DNA of 64,000 nt from Progne subis subis. Taxonomy: Eukaryota > Chordata > Aves > Passeriformes > Hirundinidae. Shown here piece by piece: positions 26,165 to 38,400 of this stretch (positions within the stretch are counted from its first letter, which is position 1; the number at the start of each line of letters is the position of its first letter). The notes beneath the pieces were generated by a model. The model saw nothing but the letters and a program-made list of their open reading frames with translations. It was not told the DNA's origin and did no database searches. The stretch lies in contig JAKJHU010000136.1 of the NCBI GenBank assembly GCA_022316685.1, positions 1,178,001 through 1,242,000 on the forward strand, read 5' to 3'. The translations under genes were made by a program, and so were the position numbers.

Positions 26165-26330
26165 ATTTTGCCCAGGAAAGCTGTGGCTGCCCCTGGATCC
26201 CTGGAAGTGTTCCAGGCCAGGTTGGACAGTGCTTGGAGCAACCTGGGAGAGTAGAAAGTGTCCCTGCCCATGGCAGGGGGTGGAACATCTTTAAGGTCTC
26301 TTCTAAACCAAACCATCCTGTGGGTCTAGG
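26165..26330 (+). mobile_element. CR1 LINE fragment, 3' end
   Basis: A short CR1 3' end: 'aggaaagctgtggctgcccc', 'ggaagtgttccaggccaggt', 'tgtccctgcccatggcaggg'. It is followed within 45 bp by a 31-bp A-run (26373-26403), which is probably a separate microsatellite because CR1 does not end in poly-A. Confidence 0.8.
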
Positions 26331-26365
26331 AAAGGAAATCGAACTGAAGCATACCCGTGGCTTAT

Positions 26366-26372
<7 letters not shown>

Positions 26373-26403
<31 letters not shown>
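26373..26403 (+). repeat. Poly-A run
   Basis: Thirty-one consecutive A residues. Confidence 0.95.
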
Positions 26404-26407
<4 letters not shown>

Positions 26408-28204
26408 CTTTTTAATTTTTTTCTGATGAAATACTAGCTAAATGCAATGTCAGGATGAGGGAGGGGAAAAAAGGTATCTGAAAGCCAAGGTGAACCCAGA
26501 TATACTTGAAACCCTCTCACATCACACATTTTAAAGAATTCTTGGTATTTTTCCTTTCCTGATTGAAGGAAGGGATACCAAAACCACCTTCCCCTTTTTC
26601 TGCTTAGAAAAAATGAATGTTCTTAGTGAACAGTGCTAATCCCTGCAGCAGCCAGCCTCGGGCTAAGCAGGAGCAGAGGCCCTGGCCCCAGCCCTGGAAG
26701 AGAGATGGGCTGGGCACCGTCTCCTGGAAAGTGCCAAAGTCATTACTGAATGTCTAAACCCAACCTTTAACAGAAAGCCAGTTCTCGCAGGCTTGAGAGA
26801 CTCGATGCATGCAAGAAAAGGTTGGGACTATTTCCCGTGCATTGTAAACAGGATTTTTCCCATGCTGAGGGAACAGTGGCATCTGGTGTTGGCCAGGCTC
26901 TCCTACAGCCAGGCGGCCGCTGGAACATTCCCTGGGCAGGGTTTGGCTCCCCAGTGGCACCTGGGACATGCAAGATGTCCAAGACGTCTCCCCAAACTAC
27001 CGGGTGGGGGCTCAAGCCCATCTGAATGGCAGCTGGAGGCCTGGGTGGTTCATCAAATCCCAAATTGCACTGTCGAGGCAGGAATTCCAGGACCCAGGAC
27101 CGCTGTGCTTCTCCCTGGTGTTGTCTATGGGATTTAGCAAAGGCAAATGATTCTCTGCATTTTGCTAATTGAAATACAGTTTATTGGTCTCCTATCCCGA
27201 GTGCAGGAAAGGCCGTTTCCCACGGAGGCAGACAGAATGACCAACTTGAGCTTGGATCTATATGGAAACAATTTCTGCTGGCTTCTATCATTTTTCAAGT
27301 TGCAGATTTTCCAAAGCTCTGCATCCTTCTACTTCACCAAAGGCTGCTCTGCAGTATTTTCAGGACACCCCATGACCAGTTTTACCTGACTGCTGGGACT
27401 GACAGGCTTTTTTCTGTCCATGTTGTGATCTCTCCATTATCACGAGTTCTGAGCCCCGTTACTCTTCCCCGAGTGTGGAAAGGAGCAGCTCTGATCTAAC
27501 ACTCCTGCAAATCCCTGCTCCTCCTCGTGGCTGCGCTCAGAAACTCACTCAGAGATACTGATTATTGTCCCTTTTGGGCAGTCTGCCCTATTAAGTTACA
27601 ACAGAAAGCATTTTGGTGACATCAGGACAGCTGTGACAGCGAGGAGCGGCTCTGCAAAGGCCCCGCTGAATGCTCACTTCCGTGGTCAGAAAAAGCAGCA
27701 CAGCTAAAAGGATTTCTCCTCTCGCCTCCCAGGTTTCCAAACTCATCAGGTGATTTTAAATAACAGGTAGCACGGTAACAATGTGCCGAGGGCTGACTTT
27801 TGGGTGGTGTCAGGCACCTCGGCACGGCGCTCCTCAGAACTCGGATCACTCTGTTCCGCCACAATTTGTTCAAATCAAACCCTGGATTTGTCGCACACCG
27901 AAGTTTATTTTCTAGAAAAACACGGAAGGTTTTGCAAAGGGCAGCTGAACTCCTGCTAGAAAAAAATAAATCAGTAGGAAATGGGAACCTAAAGCCAAAT
28001 CCCACTGAGATTAAATTTGATCCCCATCATCTCCTACAAAGACTTTGGTCTTAGACTGGCAAATATAACTCTTGTAAGTCAACAGGCAATTTAAAGTGTG
28101 CGGAGCACAAGCTGCAGAGGCCCTGCAAATACCCCAACCCCTTCACCATCAGCAGTCAACATAAACATTGTTACCTGGATAGGTTCACAGAGAGAATAAG
28201 AAAG
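26404..28204. other. No gene seen; region 3' of MREG
   Basis: Sequence just beyond the inferred MREG poly(A) site. No coding frame or repeat is recognised. Confidence 0.45.
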
Positions 28205-28224
28205 GCTGGGTTTGTAATGTTTTC

Positions 28225-28230
28225 TTTATT
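28225..28230 (-). terminator. MREG: Candidate MREG poly(A) signal AATAAA
   Basis: A canonical AATAAA on the minus strand. It is followed by A/T-rich sequence with a GT-rich element absent or weak. Confidence 0.55.
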
Positions 28231-29203
28231 AAACTCAGCTTTCACTGCCATTCTGAGTCGACAAAAATGTTTCCCAGGAAGACTGACAAACAAAAACAGT
28301 TCATAAATATATATATATATATTTTTGTATTTTTTTTCCCAAACATCATAGATATAAACAAATAAAATCTCTGGTTTGCTACTTTGGGAGGCCCTGTGTA
28401 ACAAGCATTTTCAACTGGCCAATTAGCAGCATGTGTGTTTATCAGTGAAGAACTTCCACTTGTTTTTGAATTATCAAATCCAGTGTTTTAAAAATTATTG
28501 CTCATTATCAGACAAAACCCCGAGACAAAAAGGATGTTCATTTTACCATGCCTGCTGGTAATGAGGATTTTTATACTGCCAGTACCTGTAGCTTTGTGGC
28601 GGGGTTTTTTTAGGCAATTAAAACTTTTCAAAACAGATTGAGATGCCAGGCAACCAAGGTTCCAGGAGCCAAATTCTCAGCAGCTCTGAACTTGGCACCT
28701 TCTTCAACTCTACCTTCTTTTAAGATGTCAAGCTGAGCACCCCTGCCAAACACATCCCTCAGCCACTACGGGCAGGGGAGGGAGCACCCAAGCGTGACGC
28801 TGCTCCGAGGCTTTGCTGCCTGGAATGAAATCCTGTCCGGGCACGGCTCCTGCCTCTTTCCCAAATGCCCTGGGAACCGCCTGGAGGGCTGGGGTGAGGA
28901 AGAGGAGCTCTCCCAGAGCCACGGAGCTGTAGAGAGACGGGCGGAGGTGTTTTTCCTCCCTGGCTGCTCCTCCTGGCTGGCAGGCCCGAGGCGGGGACGG
29001 CGGCAGAGCCCGGCGGGAGGAGGGAAGGCGGATTGGATTTCCTCTCAGCCCCCGAGCCTCGGCGGCTCCTGGCAGCAACGCCCGGCGGGGCAGCCCCTCC
29101 CCGGGCCCGCTGCATTCGCTGGGGACCGGCGGCGCGGCACCGGGGCTGCTCTGGGGCGCTTCTCCCTCCCCCGTGCCCCGTGCCCCGTGCCCCGGGGCCG
29201 CCG

Positions 29204-29243
29204 TCCGTCCGTCCGTCCGTCGGTCCGTCGGTCCGTCGGTGCG
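29204..29243 (+). repeat. (TCCG)n/(TCGG)n microsatellite
   Basis: A tetranucleotide run inside the MREG 3' UTR island. Confidence 0.9.
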
Positions 29244-29325
29244 CGCACCGCAGCCGGGCGCGGCTGGCCGGCCTCCCCGCCCCGCTGCGGGTTCGGCGGG
29301 GATGGGCAGCCCGTCCCGGAGCCCG

Positions 29326-29481
29326 TCAGCCGGAGAGGCACATCGCTCGGGGCACCGCGGCCGGGCCGCTCTGCGGGGGCCTCGGGGCCTCGTCCGCCCC
29401 GTCCCCGCCGGGCCGCTTCGGGTACGCGGCGCTGGCCATCTGGAAGAACTCGTCGGCGGCGTCCAGCGCGATGAGGCGGTC
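29326..29481 (-). CDS. MREG: MREG terminal coding exon 5
   Basis: Begins [20 protein letters not shown] after a ggcag acceptor and ends at TGA (29328-29326). The first 20 or so residues follow the known family sequence. The last ~27, after YPKRPG, are Gly/Pro/Ala-rich and do not resemble the mammalian C-terminus. This fits the extreme local GC content: the exon sits in a CpG-dense island that also carries a TCCG microsatellite downstream in the 3' UTR. Confidence 0.88.
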   Translation of the reverse strand, partial: DRLIALDAADEFFQMASAAYPKRPGGDGADEAPRPPQSGPAAVPRAMCLSG

Positions 29482-32400
29482 CTGCCGAACGAGGGGAGCG
29501 CGGTCACCGCGGAACGCCCCAGGCGCGGCCCCGCCCGCGGCCCGCCCTCCGCTCGCCGCGTCGGGTCTCATCCTCGCCCACCTCGCGCACGGGACGCGGG
29601 AGCGTCCATCGGCGGCGGGCGCGGAATTCCCGGGGCCGCGGCACCGGCATCCGCGGGGAAACCGAACTGCCGAGCCCCAGCGCGCGTCCGAGCATCCTCC
29701 GGCTCGGCCGCTCTCCCCCCGCGTGTGAGCTCCCCGCAGAGCTGCACGGTGGGCGGCGGGCGTGCTCAGAGTACTCACCACCACGAAGAGGTAGCGCTCG
29801 GAAAGCTCCCAGCTGGTCGGGAAGATGTTGGTCTCCTCCGAGAGCTTTAACAAGATGTCCCGGGCTTTGCTCATGTTCTGAGAGTCGCTGATGATGCTGA
29901 GTTTGGTCACTGACAAGAGGGAATCTGCTTCCTTCTGGAAACCTGGGAAGGAGATGTTACAGAAACAAGTCAAACATGAGAACAGGGTCATGCCCGAGCC
30001 CTTCGGGCTCTTGCAAGGTTCCTTATTCCCCTTCCACCCTGGGCAGCTGCATCCCTACTTCCTAAAGCAAAACAGAATACCCTCAGGCGAGCCGTGGGAC
30101 AGGGATAAACTTGCTGGTGGGGAAAATAAATTACAAAAGTAGTCACAGCGAGTTTGTTGCTGGTTTTCCTGAGAAAAGGTGCATGAACGTGCATGACCCA
30201 GGGTGCTGATTCAGCTCTTCCACGTTCCTGATGCCACCAGAGCTTTCAGGGCTGGTGGGGCTCCCTGAAACAGGTAACAGGGATAAAACCTATGGCAGTG
30301 ATGAACACCAAGCTGACTGTTCCTGCAGCAGTTAGCATCGATTACAGGAGGGGTATCCAGGGAAGGAAAGGTAGAAGAGAGCGAATGCAGTGGCTACCAT
30401 TAACTCTTTGTTCTGCTCCAGGGGGCTGGTGGTGATGCGTCTCACCAGTGAAAACAGTTATGGGGTAAGAGTGGTGGGCTTATGATTAAAGCCAAGGCCT
30501 GGATAACAAAAGATAGCAGGTTTCACATCCAGTTGCTCATTCAGCTTCGCTAAGGCCAAATGATCCCTGGCCATGAGCTTCCCAGCCTTTGCAAAACATC
30601 TCCGGAGCCACTGTGGATGTGAGAGGGATGTGGGAGAGCCCTTGTCAGCCTGCAGTGAGAGATGGAAGGATGCCAAGTGATCCCTCCCAAGCTTGGCTGT
30701 GTGAGTGCCTAGGTGGAGATGAGGGTTGACACCTGGTTGTGGATTTATGATTTATGATGTTCCTCCCACCCAGCTGCCAGAACAGCAGGTAGGGCAGGAA
30801 TGGCTGAGATACCCATCTCTGGCTCCCATTGAGGGTATCCTAGAATAGATTCACTCATGCTCCTCTCATCAGGCACCTCCAGAGCATGATGGCAGTCACC
30901 CAGCTGATGTGCTGGCACATCCCCAGTGTCACATGCTGTGTGCCAGGCAATTGGGAAAACCCCACCACACCCACCACCACCACCAGGAAACAGCAATAGG
31001 AGGGTTTCTGTGCAGTAATTCCACTTGGTGAAAGAATATTTCAAATCCACTTGGGAGCAAACAAGGTGAGTGGCTTAGCTCTGATCAGCTGCCATTGGCT
31101 AAGAAAATGAAATAGATGTATCTGTGTTCCCATCTGAAAGGAATACGCATTCCTTCTGGCTTATCTCGTTTAGAAAAACCCGGGGTGAACTCCCACTGCA
31201 AGGTTTCCCCAAGGAAGCTTGAACTGGATGACTGTGCATGTTATTACGGGCTTGGAAGCCGATCGTGGCTCATGGGCTTTAGACGTGCCTGCAGACACGG
31301 TGTCCCTGTCGCCTCCCCGCCGTGCCTGAGCCCTGCGGAGCCCCAGATGCCATGTGGGACACCTGAGGGCATCGCTCAGCAACCTCCTTTTACCTCCCTC
31401 CTCTCCAGCTTGATTTTGTGGAGCTCTTCTCATCCTCAGCCGTGGTGGGATCTCGCATTCGGTACCACTGGAATCACATCTCTCTGGCCTCCAGCTTACC
31501 TAAATCCTCCAGAATGTGTTTCCACCTGCTCCTCACTTCCTTCCGGGTCTGCCGTAAGGTATAAATGTCATAGTTGAGCTTCTGCCACTCCTGCAAAGCA
31601 AAGGGATGAGAGGCACTCAGGCACTGGAATCTGTTGCTTTTCAAGGGATTTCAGCTTCGAGCAAGGGAGCCAGAAGTGCAGAGCTGGTGTAGGCACTGAG
31701 CTGTGAGGCAGTGGGTGTGAAGGTCGATGTGCAGGCTGCTGCTGCCCCTGGAAGAAATTACATTGACCAACACAGAATATTTAGCTTGACTCTTGGCTCG
31801 GCATTTCTCTGTCTTCTCTGTTCAAAACAGCTTCCAGTTTCCCTGAAATTACAGAATTTAGCTCAGGTGTTGCTGACAAGTGCTCCTCAGTCAGACATGG
31901 AGCCCTGTTTGGCATGAACTGGAGCCGGCAGGTGTTCAAAAGTACTAGAAAACAAGAAAAACAGACTTTTTTGAAAGATCAGGGTACCCTCTTCTTTATC
32001 AAAAGAGATGCACAGAGGTGCACATGGGTGGATGAGGGCTGAACTGTAGTCATCTGATACGATAACCCTTGGTGGCTGCCAGTTGCTGCCTCACTTCACT
32101 GCACAGCTGAATCCTGGACCTCCAGCTCTAGAGCTGGGTAATGGCACGCTGGGCAAGAGGAAAAGGTGTGGGGTTATTCATTAAAGTCACACCAGCACCT
32201 TTAAACACAACCACACCAAGTTTCACGGTGGGCTCGGCAGTGCTGGGTCAGTGGCTGGACTCAATGATATTACATGACTTTTCCAACCTAAATGATTCCA
32301 TGCTTCCACAGGCATGCAATCCTGTGTTCTGCAAGAAAACCACGAGCACTTTTCCCAGCTCTTCCTAGCCAGCTTTAATCAATGCACACACTGCCAAGGG

Positions 32401-35400
32401 TGCATTTTTAGAAGCAGCCCAACAGCGGGGTCACAACATCACCTGATAACTTCCTTCCAGTAACAACCTTAATTAATCTCGTTTCTCAGCAAGGGATTAC
32501 CTAGATGGGCTCCTGAAGAATAAACAGGTGTTAATCTGTGCTGTCACCCTGAGATTTTCCTACAGGCCATGCTGGGTTCAGAGCAGAAAAACAACACCCA
32601 CAGAGGTCGGCAGTGTGTTAGAAATCCCACTGTTTTCTGGTACTTGGTCAAAGAGCTGACCTGATTCCATAAAGATTTGAAGATTCCTTCGTGGTTTTTT
32701 CCCTGAATGTGGCTGACATGCAGAGATTTAAAGCCAAGCCTGTTTTCCTGCAACAGCTGCAGGAAGCCCTGGGAGATTACACGTTGGGAAAAGCGGCCGG
32801 CGGGGTTAAGACAGTGGTGACTTCAGGTCAGGAGAGCAGGGGAACTGGCTCTGCCACAGCCACTCGCTCCCAGAAAACAAAATCCCCCTCCAGAGGCACA
32901 TTTCCCTCTCTCCTGAAGCAGCACTTGAGAACAGCTCTGCTGTTTGCACAGGACAGTGCCTGGCTGCCAGCACAAGGCACCAGGACAGCCCTTCACCAGG
33001 GGGATGAGGCAGGGCCAAGACTCTCCTCTCCCGTGATACCAGCTCAGAGCTGGGAACTGAGCTCCTCTGGGTGGGAAAGAAAAGAGGGAAGGTTATTGTG
33101 TTAAAGCTTTGTGGGAACTTTATTGAAAACTTGGGAGTTTTTAGCAAGAGGCTGAAAAACCGCATGATGCCTTGGTCCCCGCTGGCAGGGCTTCCTTGGA
33201 AACGCCTCTGGTGACCCCCCGGCACGGGCAGAAAGGAGAGGGGGCCAGTCTGGGCACGCTGGTGGGGAAGAGCTGTGTCTCTGCCCTCCCATGGAGATAA
33301 ACAAGGCCTTCAGTGCAGACAAGCCATCCAGCCAGCCACTGTGATCCCAGGCGGGCTTCACGCTGTGGAATTAGGGAGCTGGGCCACTGGGAAAGGTGCT
33401 CCTCTCCAAAATGCGTCCCCTGGCACCCAGCAACAGCTTGCAGGGTGCGGGGGATTTACCCGTGGTACGAGCCAGACTCCTCTAAGCACAGAGAGCAGTG
33501 CTTAGCATGCAGGAAAGCTGCTCCTGATTTTCTCTGGATTAACAGCAGCGTGCTTCCCCTTGGCTGTTTTTGTTTTAAGTGAATCTAGGTTGTGGCTTTC
33601 CTGTACATCACAGTGCCCGGGTTGTGCCATGGAAGTGAATACGGTGAATATTCCATCCCAGGGGAGCTGTGGCAGTGTCCTGTTGATGGAGAATTTGGGG
33701 AGCACGCCGCATTTTCCCAGGCAATTCCTTGCAGCAGAGACATCTGAACTGCCAGGAGCTGTCCCGTGTGCCTTTAATGAAGAAATAAACTCAAGGGCAT
33801 CTTTCCACACCCCAAATTATTCTAGAAAGCATCTCCCCTGAGCTACAGGGCAGAGGAAGATCAAAGCCTGCCCTGCCCATGCACAGGCAAGGGGAACATC
33901 AGAAGCTGGGGGCAGGGAGTTCCCGTGGCACATCCCGGGAGTCACCAGGGAGGGATGGAGGGGCCAGGGCATCACGGGGCTGCTCAGCCCTCCTGGCCAG
34001 GCAGGCGGCTGCACACCAACGCCTCTCCCTTCCTGGGGAGTCAGCTGGAACCCCTGGGCCAGGGAGGGGATTGCACACGGGCCTGGGGAAGCACAGGGGG
34101 AGACTGGAACACCCAGCGTGGGCTGCTCCTGGCACAGCCCAGCCACGCACTCAGAAGCAATCATTTAAGAAATAGTCTCTTTTGCCAAAATCCGAGTTAA
34201 TCACAGGAAACCAAAGGAGCTTGCAGTTCCCAGTCCTGTTTTCTGCAGCCGGTTTTGCCCTTTAAACCTAGAGAGCGGGGCACAACAAATACCAGTGGGG
34301 GCTTGAGAAAACCCTGAGTGTGTGAGTCAAGAATATCCCAGGAGCAGCAGGGAAACCCCGCTGCCTCCCTTCTCTACATGTTCAGCCCTTCAAATATTTA
34401 CCTGGAAAACTTCCCCGACTCTCTAGCGTGAAATGCTAAATCTGCAAATGCCAAATGACATGGAAGAAGCCGGGCAATGTAACTCAGAGCCCTGGGAAAA
34501 AATGTGCCAAGGGAACAGGCAGCACTGTCCGGCTTCTCATCCCTGATCATATGAAAGTTTCCTAATTGCTGGGGAGCTTTCTTCACACTGCCAGAACAAT
34601 CCTCCACCAAATCCATTGCCTTTATTCTCCTAAAAGCAATTGAGGTCACCATTCTGTTCAAGAGTTATTTCAGAAATGAGGTCAAAACTGAGTTATCAGG
34701 GACAGACTGCCAAATATCAGGGAGGTACCAGGGATGCTTCTGCTCTGGCTCCACTGGAAGCAGCTGAACAAATATAAACTATAGACCGACATCTCAGAAT
34801 AAGCTTAAACTGGATTCAGTTTGAGAGAGACATGCAGACATTAAGAGGGTGGGGTCTGGATCCAGCCCGGGATAAATCCCATCACCACTCTGTGCCCCAG
34901 TAACAGCTGGTCACAATTCTGACCTTCTCTGTAACCTGTTTAGAAAAGAATAATCCTGTAGGAGCAGGAGGAGAAAGAAAAATAGGCCTTGCCAGCTCAT
35001 TAATGGGCTTTTCAGGGGGATCATGCTGGCGTCGCTCGGCTAGCCAGGTCCCTGGCAGGGATGCAGGAATTGCCTTTGCTATGGGGTTTATGATCCCACC
35101 TTTCCCTAGGGAATAAGCCAAGAGGAGAGAGAAACACTGCATTTACAGCAAGCCATGAGAACGGGGGGTTTTCCTCAGTCGCCATGCAAGACGCCACCTT
35201 TGGTTTCTGTTCCCAGAGCTGTGGCACAGCTGCCCAACCCTGGCTCCTTCTCTGAAGCTCCTTCTCTGTCCCCAGGGCTGGTGCACAGCTCCCTGCCCAC
35301 AGCTGGGTAACTCCACACACCCCAGCAGAGGCTGTGGAGAAACAGGGCCACCTCAGAGTGGACCTCATAGAGGGGACTGAGCACCTCACACCCATGAGCC

Positions 35401-38400
35401 CAGCAACAACCCCAGTGCAGCCCTTGCTGCTCATTTCACCGCCACATCTCAGATTTATTTTATCCTACCACAGGCTCAATGATGCTGCAGAGCCAGAGAA
35501 GGGAAAAAACCTCCCATTTCTGCCATATTTGAAACATGATCCCAGACTTCAGAAAGTGTGATGACAGCTGTGATCTTCAAAGCCTGCATCTGCTTGACCA
35601 GCCCCTTGAGCCCCACCCTCAGCAATGGCTTTCCTGGTTTTCTCTGTGCAAGCTAAGGACACGCTGACTTTGGGCTGGAGCTGCCAAATTTCCCAGAGCA
35701 GAGCTGCCAGCAGGGACAGGAGGGAGACATGGATCAGGTGTGGGTCCTGCCCCATGGTGGGGCACAGAACTGACGCCAAGGGAGGGCACCAGCACTGCCA
35801 AGATGGGGCCATACAGATAAAGAGCACACGATGGAGAGCAACCTGCTCTTTGGAATGCTTCCAAAGGCTGGGAAATCCCTGAGATACAGATGGAGAACGG
35901 CAAAGCACACAGTGAGTGCACTGCACACCAGAATTTCTTTGCTAAATGAAGAAGCAGAAATGCAGGAAGTTCTCCTTGCAGTCAGTTTTAACCACAGGAG
36001 GAAAAAGGACCTGTGGTTTCTTAACACTTGTGTACCACGCAAGTACTCCTCCATCCTCTGTCCTGCAGCATCCACAGGTTCACCATGGGCATTTTGGGAG
36101 CAGAGCAGCCCCCAAAGCAGAGGATGGCTTTTGCAGCCCAGTGTTGTTCTGCAATTAGGTTGTTTTCTCTCTGAGCTGAAGTCTCATTAGGAGGGGAGGG
36201 CACTGCAATCTGGCCTAGTTTTAAAATGCTTGCTGCTGTAAGGAGAGCTTTTGGCACCAGGGGCCGAGCGCAGGAATGTTGGCTTTGCTGTCCAAGCCCC
36301 TCCCTGCCCTGCCACCCAGCCAGAGCTGCAGCTGGAAACTTCAGCAACCTGCTGGGCTTCCCTGTGGTGCCTCAGTTTCCCAGTGTAAGAGGGGACAGAG
36401 GGGACGGCAGAGCCACTGCCGGCTGCAATCCCGGGCTGCAAAGGGCACAGGGCCCCACTCAGACCAAGTGTGAAGTGCACTGGCTTTCCTCAAAGCTTTC
36501 CTCACTGTTGTCCTGTGTGCTGCTCCTTGGGCTGTGTATGGATTGCAGTGCATGCCAAAACAGAGGAAGCGATCCTGCCTTCGCTATTGGGAGGAAGCTC
36601 CGTGAGTTCTGGGCTTTCCTTTTCCACTGGCAGGCACGGGGACTGCTGAGACCCCCGAGAAACCCCCCAGAAAGGCTGAAGGCAGGAGAAAGGGCAGGCA
36701 GGAACACTGGGTTTAGGAGGGGCAGGGGCAGGAGCACTTTCCTGCTCAGCCATAAGCAATGCTCTCCCCTGAACCAGGGTGACACACAGCACTCCTGTGC
36801 ACCACTGCAGGCCCCTAAATGGAGCTGTCCTTTCTTCCTTCAGCCACTTCGGGGTGGATGCAGCTCCCTGGCTTCTCTCAGACACAACTCAAGGTAGAGA
36901 GAGCAGCAGTGGGGAAGGAAGAGAACTCCAGTTAGAGCCGTGAAGGTCACATGGCACCATGAAAATGTTGTTACAAAACCACCCATTGTAAAGACCATGA
37001 CGAAATCAAACTCACCAGAAAACAACCCCATTAACTGGGGATTCTGGCCAGATGTATACGAGGACTCCATTACCTCTTTTAGCTAATTACAACTTGTAAT
37101 TTTGATTTCTCTGGCGTTCAAGGCTCCTTGTAAAGCTGAGCTGGCTTTTGGTTTAGGGAGACTAGTGCATGAGAAACAGTTACAATCCTGCAGACTCTTG
37201 GATGAAGCAGGATGACGCTGAAGTTAAACACGGAGCCTCCAGGCTTCCCTGCAAGCGTTCTGGAGTCATGAAAGCAATCAAAGAGGGGGAAAACGTGTCA
37301 CTGTTTGCTGCAGCCTGCTCCTAATCAGGCCGCTGCAATCTCCTTTGCGCTGAAGTGCCTTAGCAAAGGAAATCAGGGCTGCAAAACAGCCTTTATGTAA
37401 CAGCCATGAGTTTTCCCTTCCCATGAAAGAGCCGTGCCAGTTCCTCGCTTCCCCACAACTGCCCTGCGTCCCACTGGAGGAGGATTTCACATCCCCGGAG
37501 CGGCAGCGGAGCTCCGGGTGCTGCTGGGGCCACGCGAACGTCAGCCCGGCCATGGGAAGGGCAAGGTGGGGAAATATGGAACCAAAACAGCAGCCTGGGA
37601 AGGCAGGAAATGGGCCCCAGTGCTCCCAGCGCACCTTTGTGGCTTGTGGTGGTTGCAGGGCATCTTTCCCGAGTGTGTTCCAGCTGCCACAAATGCCTGG
37701 GAAACCTCCCTGGAATCCCCCAGCTTGCTGATACATGAGAAACGAACGCTTCCACTGTAAAGCATCTTCCTCATGTTCTTCCCATTCCCCGTCATTTTCC
37801 TCTCTCTGCCTCTTCTATTCCTCCTCTCAGTTTCCTTCCCTGAGAAGTCCTTTTTTCCCTGGTCTCCACCTCAAGCCTACCTCAGTGTCTTTTCCCACAT
37901 CCCTGCATGTACTGACCTCCTGACTTCCTTGGTTTTTAGTGCCAGCTGCTGCGTTCCCTCACACCTCCATGGAAAGCAGACAACCTTTGGTTTGGGCTGA
38001 CCAAAGATGCACAGAAATAGAGATTTCTGAAGGGGATGGGGAGTGAGGGGAGAAAAGATTTTGGAGGCAATTTATGCTCAATGGGGTAATGCCCTCGATG
38101 GGAGGGCACTGAAAGTGTCCAAGCCAAGGAGAACATAGAGATTCTCACAAGGGAGGGAGATGAACCCAAGGGTGCCACAGAGATGAGAAACACACCACAC
38201 CTCGGGGCACCTCCTCCTGAGCCAGGTGCTGGAGATACCCCCGAGCTTCCCAGGGATGAGATGGCCACAGAGACATCCACACCAGGTGTAGGATAACATC
38301 TGGAGGGTGATGGAACAGGTGGGAGGACCTGGGGACTTTGGGGTCTCCACAACAGCTTAACTGAAGGGAGGGCATTGACCTGCTAGTGTCAGTCCAGAGG

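Larger units (their letters stand above)
28205..29325 (-). other. MREG: MREG 3' UTR with poly(A) signal
   Basis: From the MREG stop codon, the minus strand continues through GC-rich sequence into AT-rich sequence and reaches an AATAAA at 28230-28225, with cleavage expected 10-25 nt further on. This gives a 3' UTR of about 1.1 kb. The end is inferred from the signal alone. Confidence 0.6.
28960..29745. promoter_or_regulatory. CpG island over the last MREG exon
   Basis: Very CpG-dense sequence spanning intron 4, exon 5 and the proximal 3' UTR. It includes a (TCCG/TCGG)n microsatellite at about 29204-29243. The long plus-strand frames here (over 220 codons) are by-products of high GC and lack of stops. 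Confidence 0.75.

Noticed and set aside
28728..29507. 259-codon minus-strand and 225-231-codon plus-strand frames near MREG exon 5
   Set aside because: They lie in the CpG island; the real exon 5 uses another frame and shows conserved MREG residues. No second gene is supported.
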